From Klebsormidium nitens (lineage: Eukaryota; Streptophyta; Klebsormidiophyceae; Klebsormidiales; Klebsormidiaceae): DNA of 64,000 nucleotides. Shown in pieces: positions 1-10,300 of this stretch. How positions within the stretch are numbered: the first letter of the stretch is position 1; every line of letters begins with the position of its first letter. The position numbers and the translations under genes were made by a program. The notes below the pieces were generated by a model. It was not told where the DNA came from, did no database searches, and worked only from the letters and a program-made list of their open reading frames with translations. The DNA is taken from NCBI GenBank assembly GCA_000708835.1, contig DF237037.1:151988-215987 (forward strand), read 5' to 3'.

Positions 1-3000
1 TCATTGCGTCGACCCGAAGGGACTGTAGTTTACCAGGAGGACTCTGTTTCGCGAGGTTTGCCGCGCAAGAGTCTCCCCTGAACAGCAAGGGTGTTCTTCG
101 CGTTTCTATCAAGTCGATTTGAATGATGGTCCGAGCTCTCTGTCACTGCTTCGTTCTGCAGCTAAGTAAGAGCCAGGAGCAAAATAACAGGAAGGAGTGA
201 CGGGAATGTCACGAGTCGGCCTCCCTGCATTTTCTTGAAGCTGGCCTTGGCGGTCGAAAAGAACGGAAAGAGGCACCTCCTTAGGTCAGCATTGCCGTTC
301 GCACTAAAGGGAAATGATGTCAACGGATCACCTTGCTCACGTCATCGCAAGCCGTACAAGACTCTGACTTCATTCCGGTGTGCGTCCACTTGCAGACACT
401 GTGCGGGCTTGATCCTCTGATCGCGGCCCGAGAGGAGCCCACGTGAAACACGTGGCGGAGTTAGTGTCGGCGTCAAAGAGCTCCACATGGCCGTGTTGGG
501 GCAGGTTCGCAGGTCGCATCATGTTAGAAAGTGGTTAGCTGCATCGCATCGCATCCGTTTGGGTCTAGGTAGAGCATAACCCGGGTTTGTGGCACATGGG
601 CATGGTGGAATGGTTGGAGAGCTGGGTGCGGAATCTGTGCATTATGAAAGGTGAGCCTTCGGACTTGCGGTCGTCTTGACTTTTGAGCTATCTTGAGAGC
701 GACGACCGTTGCATCCTCAAATCCTTGATAGCATCTGCACGTGCATTATGTTGCTACTTTCGGTTTGCTTTGTTGGTCGACATGTGCGAGTTCGCTTCAA
801 GCTCTGCGCTTACTTTCGTCAGCAACGCGACGAAACATAGGCAACGTGTTGATTCGCGAATTGCGGCCTCGCAAAAGCGCCACGCCGTTGAAAGCCCTGC
901 GATACTTGCTTGAAAGCGCAACAGAAGCGACCATTACACGATCAGAAAGGTGCCTAAGCGCTTTTCCTCTTCATACATCATACTCTCGCAGGGGGACTAG
1001 ATATCATTCGCCTTATCTCCTCTGCAGGTATTCACGTCAAAGGTACAAACACCGTGTACGTTCTTTCAGCCGGGAGCCATTCTGCGGTTGGGAAACTTTC
1101 GACGGTTTTGACATTGTGGCCCCACTGGGCTTTGCACAATAGGGTCAGGAAGAGATCGCGCGAGCGTGATGCACTGGGCGAAAGTACGTCTGAGTCTTGG
1201 GTTAAAAGCACATTGGTCATTAGCAAGTTGAGTTGTATCGAAAACTTGTGTGCGTTGTGGGAAACCAATCCGCATGTGTATGCTGCGGTCAAAGACACTA
1301 AGCAGAAGTGGGATTTGCATGCGTCGTTATGACGTGACGCCACGTCACGCTCGCAGAAGCTTATGCGAGATGAGGTCACCAGCTCTGAGGCCTAGCTAGG
1401 AGTGGAAAACCAGCTAACATCTCACGTTCTTGCTGCGATTTAATTCGGCAGCTTTCTTTTATTGACTCAAGCCGTTGTACAAGGTTTTACACTAGCCTAG
1501 GCTGGACGTTTTGACACTCGACAATCTGGTATATCAGAAATTGACGCTCTACCGACAACAGTCTGTAGATGGTAATCTCGGATTCTGCCGCTGTGGCTAG
1601 CATATCTCAAGCTTTCATAATTCTTCGCAATGCAGCACCAGTTGTTGTAAGCTAGGACCAGCTCGCCGGCATGTGTAGGCTGTACTGCCACTTTTAACGT
1701 TGGCTTCGTACGATCGAGTCTCTTATGGATGCCTATCTACTGCAAGAAGTTCGTAGATTGTACATTTGACTCTCAGGTTTGCCAGAGCCGGCCCTGCATG
1801 CTATACAACATGCGCGTGCTTTGGGCTAGTATGAGGACTTGGTACGGACTTAAGCTGCGCATGTATGATAGTATCGACGTTGCGCTGCAACATATGCACC
1901 TGTATAAATTCCGCATGAAACATCAGAAGCAGTCTAGCAGCCTAGACGGTAGCTGACGAATTCACCAACCGGTCCAATCCACAAAGTTGATTTAGGTATC
2001 GCGGATGCATGGAAGTGCATAATCGCTGTTGTGAGTTAGGCCGCCACATGCAACGATACTTGAAGCCTATGGCCCCCATGTGGCTACGGCGTTCAAGTTC
2101 AAAGAAAACACCAAATCATTGATTAGTAGGCTCCCGTTGCCCCCCAGCACGAGAGCTGCGCTGCATGAAGTACATGATATAAAAATGGATCGATATATGC
2201 GTACTTTGATCCCACTTTGATTGACCGGCGTCGGATGCTTCGCTCTCAGAGGCGGGCCCACATAGACCTAGTATAGCTAGAAAGAGCAAAAAGCATGCAT
2301 GATTGGTTCATTGCGTACGTACATACAACTACAATCGATTGAAGATGTCGTTAATCTAGCTGGGCTAGCTCAAAGATCGAAGTCAGGCTTATTTTCTCAG
2401 AGCTCAAATTCACATTTGCAAAGGACGTTACAAGCACTTTGCAGATTACGATCATCTGCGTCAATAAACCGCGATTGAGACTGAGCCTTCATGATCACGA
2501 GGCTTTCGATCACGAGCCCGGTGACCGCCACGGCTAGGTAGCTAGCAATGTTTTGATGAGTACGAACATGCGAGCAATGATGAGGCCGGTTATTTTGAAG
2601 CAGCTCGTAGTACCATGCGCCCTAATTGCCAAACGAATGATTGTTTGCCTTTGGAGCCTGCGCGCGCAAAGGCATGGCCGCCCAAGGTTGTACGCACCGA
2701 GCAATGCATGGAGCCCGCGGCCTTACCCTAGCTGGATGGGAGCTGGATCGAGCACCAGCTTCCAACGTGCATCTATGAACATATCAATGAAGGACTGGAC
2801 AGGCTCTGACGGACTTGACTCTAAGGGTGGATGGTGATCGCCGTCGAAGGGCCGATTGAGAATCAGGTCTTGGATCACAAGGATCCAATCATTCTGCCGC
2901 CGCGCATACACATTGATTGACTAGGGTTGCCGCTAGAAGGACGGAAGTGATGATGATTGATATCAGGTTGTTTACTTGTACAAATCGCATGCGGCAACGG

Positions 3001-3046
3001 CCCAGCCTCAAAGAAATATACGACGCACCAATCATTTCATCCAACC
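1..3046. other. Intergenic region downstream of the TBC gene; no gene recognised
   Basis: I see no reading frame with recognisable protein similarity and no convincing exon chain. Open frames here are short, overlap on both strands and lack the GC-rich third-position pattern of the real exons in this window. The 3' untranslated region of the TBC gene, which ends at 3047 on the minus strand, must lie in the right-hand part. No RNA gene or clear repeat array was recognised. Confidence 0.6.
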
Positions 3047-6000
3047 CTACTTTTTAGCGCATATCTGTACGAGCGCCCTTGCATCTTGCAGCGTCCTCCA
3101 CAGATCTATGTTATTTGCCATGGCATTGCACTCTCTCAAGGCTTCATCCATGGCCGAGCACTCATCAAGTATCTTTCTCCTCCTTTGCCTCACGGCCGCT
3201 GCTATGGCATAGAGGAGAAGCTCCTTGGTAGCCTTCTTCTGACCGGAGCTTTGCTCAACGGTCCCGCCGACCATGCTGGCCGCTTTCGCAACGGATTCAA
3301 TCTGTTCGGCCGCCAGAGCATCGGCCCAACAAACCTGTTGTAGACAAGCAAATTGGATGGGTATTCTGGACAACACAACCTTGAGAAAAAAAGGCAGGAT
3401 AAGTTTCGTTGAGCACCGATGGACGCTTTTCTGGCATCTGGAAAGTGCAGAACTCACTGATGCTGTTTACAAGGCGTCAAAACCGATGATAGTAGCTGCC
3501 CAACTTACACAATCTGCCACTAGGCCTTCGCGAAACGGAAACGATTCAAGACCATGCGTACTTCAATTCGAGCATTTCCTTTTCGTACCCACCAGCCCCA
3601 ATCACAACGGAAGCTTGCGGTTTGAATCTCGAAAACAGAAAGATGCCAGAATCGCACAAGAAACGCTAAACTCAACCCCCACAGATCAGCGTCTGCTCGA
3701 AGTGGACTCTTTTGGGAGAAGGACGATAATCATGCGGTAACCGAAAACGAAGTCCCTTGCCCAATCATCACAAATTTTAGAGGAAATCTGACAGTGAGAG
3801 CTTTTACAATCTCAGCTCTTTCCAAACTCACCTCCCACAGACACAGCGTCTGCTCGAAGCTGAGCTCCCGCCGGAAGAGGACGACGACCATACGATATGC
3901 GAAGATGCAGTCCCCCGCGCCAATCTTTGCAAGATGCTGGTAGAGTTCCGGGTCGCCGTGCTCCAGAATGGCGGCGATTCGGTCCAACTGCCCGCGGATG
4001 CCCCGCTCGTCGATGCGGAAGTTGTGCTTCGCCGTCTTCATCAACCTGGAAGAACGAAACCACGATTTAGGAGCAGTTAGCACATCTGACCGTGTTCATG
4101 ACCTTGAAGAACACGCAAGGCACTCTTTGGAGTGGAAAGCGGCCTCAACCGTGTTTCTAGACGTAAAGGTGGAGCTTTTTCTGTGCCTTCGATCAACTCA
4201 TCGGCTACAAAGCACCTTAGCGAACCCCTCGTGCTGTACCGTCAAAAGATATTCTCCAACCCAGGAGGGACGTCGGTCAACGTAGGTTCATGCCAACTAG
4301 AAACCGCTGCCTCCTCCAACAATCGACAAGCGTGGTTAAAACTTGAACTGAGAAACCGTCTCCTTTTCGACGTAAGACTTGAACGCACCACATGTCATCG
4401 TGTCTAATCAATGCATTTTCAAAGGAGGAGGTGCAAAACGGGGGACGAGTCGGACGCCAAAAATCGATTCAGAACTGAACCCAGCTTCGAACTGTCCCCT
4501 CTTGGAAAAGCAGTACACATTCTCAAATTCAGATTGAAGAGCACCCCTCACCTCTGGAAGCACCAAAACGCCTCTGCGTCACTTTCGATCAGCGCCACAA
4601 ACGGCGACAGCAGATCGCTCATCCCCTGGCAGTACCCCGTCTCCTTGTCGTAAACCGCATACGCCTCCAGGATCGCAACTAGGCGTGCGGCGTGCGCGCG
4701 CCGCGCGGGCTCCAGGTGCTCGTCGTTCTCGAGCCCCACCGCACGCGCCATCTCTTCCGCTCTCCCGGGGTCGCAGGCCGCCTGCGCGGGCGCGTACGGA
4801 ATCCACGCGGCGTTCATCCGGACGGCGTCCAAGCGGATGATGCGCAGCCACGTCTGGAACTCTTCCAGGGCCTGGGCGTCTTCGGGTGGTTTGGGGTTTC
4901 CCGTTTCCGAGGGCTTTGAACTTTCCGAGGGGTTTGAAGTTTTCAGGGGGCTCGTACCAGGTTTTGCCAAATCGTCAGCGCCGCCTGTTTCCGTTGCATC
5001 CATCTCCCTTGACGCCGACGCACTGTCCGACCCGTCCCGCGCTTTGGCTGGGGAGGGATCCCCTGACTGGGCATCAGTTTGATGTCGGTCTGAGTTCTGA
5101 GTGGTCGACTCGAAGCTACTTTCCATCCCGACACTTCTTTCCTTTTGACCGCTCTCCCGTCCTTCCTTTCCATCGGCCCCCGTCCCATTAGCAACCAACG
5201 CACCCTCCTCGGCTTGGTTTCGATTTCTCTTTGCTTCCCTCTGTAAAGCTGCCACCTCCTCCTCTTTCTCCTTCCTTACAGCCTCTTCCTTGATCCGCTG
5301 ACTCAACGCCTCCACCTGCTTCCTCAGCCGCGCAAACTTCCTCCTCCGCTCTGGTTCCTTCTTCTTCCGCTCGCCCTCCGTGCTGTCTAGCTCATGCACC
5401 CCCAGAAGGAACGGCCAAACCTCGGACCGGATCTCGGGAGCCACCCCCCCGCGCCGGACTCGTCCAATAACTTGCGCACCGTTGTTAAGCAACCGGCCGT
5501 CGCCGTCGAATGCGTTTTTCCAGTCTTCGGCGGTCAAGGGCTTGGGCCGCCGTTTCGTGCTGCTCCAGGGGGTTTGGCTGCAGAGCAAAGGATGAGAAGC
5601 GGGGATTAGAGCGCAGTGCAAGAAAGTAGCAGCCCCAGTCATGCCTCACGTACGTGCTCTACTCATTGCCCCAGAAGGTAAGCTAACTAAACTGTCTATC
5701 AGGCTATCCACCAAGGATCGTCATGCGATGTAAGGAATTCACTTGAATCACTGTACAGTGCAGGTCTCAAGCTTGATCAGAAAGTTGAATTGATCAGAAT
5801 GGGAGCTGCTTCACACAAGTCAATTCCCATTTCATGCAGAATCGAGACCCTGCGTCACGAATATCATATTCAAGGAATTCTCAAAGTTCGCCGGCTGTAC
5901 GCGTTTGTAGCCTCTACATCAATTTGTCACTGCCATCCTGTGTGACCGATGAATTTAAACCGACAATTAAAGCACCACCAACACAAGATTCACAAGCGTA

Positions 6001-6444
6001 AAAGCCCTGCAGAAAGTCTCTCTCCAGAATAGTACTTTGAAGTTTCAGCGCTCGCTTGATCTCAGCTACTCAAAGCAGTCAAAAGACCAGGTTCTGGCTA
6101 AGAGCAAAGTACAAGAGTTGACAATGAGAAATACCCCGGTCAAGCAATTTGCCAGATCATGACAAAAACAGTGAAAGAAACCTTTTCTTGCAGGAAGCTA
6201 GATCTGAGCAAATCTCATGATCATCAAAGCACGTCCAGAAGAAAACCCCAAGCTGCTCGAAATTGTGGCTAACTCACCCCTGTATGATGTAGACGCCTGC
6301 CACTCCTGCAACCAAGGCAACCCCCACCCCGATGGCCAACGCCGCTGCATGCTGATTGGAGGGCGCGGCCAGGCCCCGGAAGATTCCCATGGAATGCTGG
6401 AAGTTGACGAGCCCCGATACGAGCGGCTCGAGCTGTTGCAACAT
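3047..6444 (-). CDS. TBC-domain Rab GTPase-activating protein with an N-terminal membrane segment
   Basis: Four exons on the minus strand: 6444-6278, 5577-4552, 4045-3832 and 3334-3047 (stop). Phases agree across all junctions and give about 564 residues. The protein should stimulate GTP hydrolysis by a Rab GTPase at an endomembrane. Exon 2 carries the plant-type TBC start (residues reading KNAFDGDGR and GGVAPEIRSEVWPFLLGV), then a highly charged coiled-coil-like insert, then the catalytic motifs. The arginine-finger motif IRLDAVR (IxxDxxR, about residue 303) and the glutamine-finger motif YCQGM (about residue 371) are both intact, so the enzyme looks active. Exon 3 holds the conserved ending VVVLFRRELSFEQTLCLWE; exon 4 holds LLLYAIAAAVRQRR. 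Exon 1 encodes a Gly/Ala/Val-rich transmembrane stretch (LAIGVGVALVAGVAGVYII). It joins exon 2 in phase 2, which is why I prefer it to the ATG at 5642, although its frame stays open above 6444. The exact Rab target cannot be told. Confidence 0.9.
3667..3770 (-). repeat. Decayed tandem copy of the 3' end of TBC exon 3 (donor side)
   Basis: The stretch from about 3670 matches the donor end of exon 3 from about 3825, with an offset of about 157 bp. Both carry CAGCGTCTGCTCGAAG (at 3687 and 3844), followed by alignable but diverged sequence. The copy lies inside intron 3 and lacks the conserved reading frame. Confidence 0.75.
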
Positions 6445-7387
6445 GAGGCCCAGATGTATCAGAAGAGATTCATTTACTGGAGCTGGACTAAGATTCTCGA
6501 GGTTGAAAACCCCTCTTCACCAATGCTGTGGCGCCTGCAAGGAAATTCAAAGCATCGAGGATTTTGCCATTTGGGGGATTTTGTGCCGCGCCCCTTCGAT
6601 CCTTCTTGAACGGTTTCCCGAAGTTAGGGTTCTCCTCATTGACATTGTGCGTGCGGCTAGGGTTTTGTTCAGGATCCCATCTTTCTGAGCGCGCGCGCGT
6701 TCACGACACCTTTCCAGAAATCCACAGGCACCCCCTCAGCTCAGCTCAGGCTCAGCTCAGCTCTGCTCATGGATGCTCACCTCGGCTTAGCTGGAAGCCC
6801 AGCTCAGCTCAGCTCAACAGCTCAGCACTAGGTAGGACTAAGATCTAAGTTCTTAGCTCGAACCACACTGGACCATCCACTTCATGCATTCAGAACACTG
6901 ACCTCAACACTTTGGTCCAAGATTCTCTGGATGGGTGCCCCACATCCCACTGCCACCTGTCGCGCCAAAAAAAGAGGTCTGCTCTGAGCCGCTCAGGCGG
7001 AACAAGAACCGATCCATCAGCAAGGTTGCTGCCGTGCTTACAATGGCACCCAATCCTGAGAATCCATGAGTGGTAGATTGGCCTGTAGCACCATTCTTCC
7101 GGAGTTTCTCCATTCTCCTCCTCCATTTCTCCGCAATGTTTCAATCCACAAATCAACGTCCTAGCAAAGTCCGCAAATTGAGGCACCCAGTAAAGATTTC
7201 CTTGCCCCGATCGAAATGCACATCGTTGACCAAGGAGCTCGCAAATTCAGCATTGGGTGAAACTTGAGCAGCAGTCGGTGGTGGTTTTGGAAATGTGACG
7301 GTGGAACCTGTAGATCAGTAGCTGACACCATCAGAATGAGTCTGCATTGAGGCAGGGAAAGGAGACTGCACGAACTGCGCTGCAATC
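6445..7387. promoter_or_regulatory. Divergent promoter region between the TBC gene and IFT144
   Basis: Both flanking genes start from this interval and point outward, so it should hold both promoters and 5' leaders. On the minus strand, sequences like the plant telo-box (AAACCCTAA) occur at 6622-6631 and 6658-6666, just upstream of the TBC start. In land plants such motifs are common near the starts of growth-related genes. The interval also holds the CAGCT-rich array listed separately. No TATA box was assigned with confidence. The frame of TBC exon 1 stays open to about 6515, so a longer N-terminus is possible. Confidence 0.6.
6733..6830. repeat. CAGCT/GCTCA pentanucleotide-rich array
   Basis: Two blocks of reiterated CAGCT (6737-6765 and about 6798-6827) are separated by a less regular segment. 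They lie in the shared upstream region of the TBC gene and IFT144. Confidence 0.8.
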
Positions 7388-10300
7388 ATGGTGAGTGGGT
7401 TCTTTCTAGACGCAATGTTTGCAAGTGGTGTCTTTCTAAAACAAGCACCCTGGTCAAGTCTGTAATGGGCAGGTGACTTATACCACCAAAGACCAGAAAC
7501 AATATCTCAACTAGGAGACTTTGCAGTACAACAATGACCGGAAGGCCTCTCGAGGCTAGCAAATGGTTGGCCGCTGAGCTCTCTTCCGCAAAGAAAACCA
7601 CATTCCGCCCGCATCTTGAGCATGCCGCAATCTTTCATGATTATAAAATACAGCATTGGTCAATCAAAGAGGGTGGGTTCATCGGCTAGGATTAGCATCA
7701 ATAGCTGAGTGACTTTCTGCTCTCAATCTTCAGAAGAAACTCTTCACCATCGATGCGTCACAAAATGGAAGGGGCTCCGTTGCCTTCACCTGGAGTCCAA
7801 GAGGCACTCATTTGGCGGTGGCTGGAACCCAGGTAAGTTTCAAATACACCTTCTTGCCCCAAACCTTGGACCCCAATGGTGGCTTTGTAAAAAGCAGGTT
7901 CTTTGTTTGTGGCACCTGCCGCAAGCACTCAAAAAGTGAAATAGCCGGAAGCAAGGTTATGGTTCGAATTGGAGAGTACATGCAGACAGTCCACATAAAA
8001 CCAAGGTGCGAGCACTTTCCTAACCTTACAATTGCCCACCACCCCAGAAGAATCTGTTTCATCTACACTCCCACTAAAAGCTGACAATGAGACCAGCAAC
8101 TCAACTGCCATCTTATAAATCGATCTGTGTTTCGGTTTAAATTTCTTCAGCACAACAGCAAGCAGTATCTTATGCAATTTGTTTCATCAACCCGTTCGCA
8201 TACTGCAGCGCAGGGTCTGCAGTGTCTTATGCACTTCGTTTCATCAACCCGTCCGCAAACTGCAGCGCAGAGTCTGCAGTATCTTATGCAGTTTCTTTCA
8301 TTAATCCATTCGCAAACTGCAGAGCATGGTCTGCAGTCTCTTATGCAGTTTATCTCAATAACCCATCCGCAAACTGCAGCGGAGGGTCTGCATCTACCTT
8401 CGCTCCGGCCAGCTCTACGATGAGATTCTGCTTCCGGAACCGGATGGCAAGATCAGCTCCTCAGAGGCGGACCTCTCGTGCTGCATAACACTGGCATGGG
8501 ATGCACCGGGGGACACACTGGCGATTTTGCAGAGAGGAGGGTAAGCTTTTACACGCTTTTTGGTAAGGTATACTCTTGCATGTCCAGATGAGTCCACTTG
8601 CCCTTCACACTGTGCTACAAGGAGCTGCATGCTCGACATCCTGCAAAGAAGGTCTATTCAACGAGTGCGGTTGCACATGCGTCTGCTGGCCATAAGAATC
8701 GCGCTAGCAATCCTGCGGAGAAATGGGGATGCGCTCTTGCGGGTCCAAGACGCCTGAGAGAATTAGACAAAGACCAAGTTGAACCCACGAAAGCTGGTGG
8801 TTTGCACACTCCCTGACTGCCCGCAAAGCTCAAGGGGCTAATGACAGTCTCAAGATACTTTGCACGACACGTATTCAGGCCTGCATATGCGGTAAGAACG
8901 AAGGTATGGACCCGGCTTGAGAAGGCGGCATCCTCGATTCTACAGTATCATTGTTGAAGTCAGCTAAGAAGATGCGCCTTCGTTGGAACTCCGCTATTCC
9001 CGTCAGGCAATAGTCGATCTGCTGTATGCGCCAGCGACGGAAGGAGCGGACCACGGTGGAGAACGGAACGAAGAGCCGGCTTCTCTTCCGAAATTCGTCA
9101 AATTCAGCTCAAAAACACGGCGTGCCCTTCAAACGGGTCAGTCGGAAGCCACCACTTCTGATGATTCTGTACCGCAGGTACTCAATCCTGCTGTATGCGC
9201 CGGCGACGAAGGAACGCACCAAAGTGGAGACCGGGATGAAAGAGCTGACGTTCCTCAGTTGGGCCAAGAGCGGGCCGGTCCTGGCGGTGGGTACCGCCAA
9301 GGGCAATCTGCTGCTCTACAACCAGGCGCTGGGGAAGAGGGTGAGCGTTTGTGGCCGCTCGAGTTCTTCGGCAGAAGCTTTTCGAGTGCGAAACCGTTTT
9401 CAAAGCATCCAAAGTTTAGGTCTGTTTACATGGATGTGTCCTTTCGAATGTTGCGGAAGCTTCTGCTGCTGGTCGAGACGAGCAAATCGGCGAGTCTTCG
9501 GCTCTCAAAGTTACGATGTGGCTCGCAGAGCTGACCGCTTGATCTTGGTCAATTGAAGGGGTTGAACAGCGTCTCACACGTTAATTAGACGGGCTTGGCG
9601 TAGCTCCTTCAGCTAAGCGTTTGCGCTATGCTCCACTCGTTTGCACAATGTACCGACGAGATTGCATGAGAGACGTGAATTGTCAAATCATAGAGATGTG
9701 AAAATAGGCAAGCGAGCTTGCGTTAGTCTTTACTTTTTCGGCGGTCTGCAGATCCCCATCATGGGCAAGCACACAAAGCGCATCACGTGCGGCGCGTGGA
9801 GCGCGGGCAACCGGCTGGCCCTCGGTTCGGACGACCGGCGAGTGTCCGTCAGCACGGACGCCGGGGACACCATCAAAGAGGTGATCGCTTGTTGAATTAT
9901 TCCGTCTGTTTCTGCAAGAGCATCTGCATCTGATTAAGGGTTTCTGACGCAGCCCCTTTTGCGTTCGTCGCTAGCTGTAAGGTGGGCACCGGGTGACACT
10001 TTCATTCGACATCGCCCTCCAAGTCGTTGTCCGAGAGTTCCATCTTTGTGAGCTGGAAAGCACTTCAGACCGAAGCACCGTTTTTCGCATCGAAATCAGG
10101 AGACTCGTGCTGACGTAAAAACTTAATATTTTTTGACGCACCTTACGTAACTCGCCCTACAGCTGTCAATGAAGTCGGAGCCTGTGGAGGTGACGTTTGC
10201 GGACATGAAAGACGACAGCGGAGCAAGCGGGCCCAAAATGGTAAGACTACTCTTTTTGAGTTGATCCTTGACGCCAGTCTAGTACTTCTGGACAGCGATC

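Noticed and set aside
597-651. Short ATG exon-like segment with a GTGAGC donor on the plus strand
   Set aside because: It reads as about 18 residues before a plausible donor, but I found no downstream exon to join it to.
5578-5642. ATG at 5642 as the start of the TBC protein
   Set aside because: The frame is open, but CTGCAG at 5573-5578 gives a good acceptor and the exon at 6444-6278 joins in the required phase with convincing protein-like sequence. Kept only as an alternative.
8127-8423. Open frame of 98 codons with four 19-residue repeats
   Set aside because: It is a by-product of the 57-bp junction array, whose length is a multiple of three. It lies in intron 2 and runs out of frame into exon 3.
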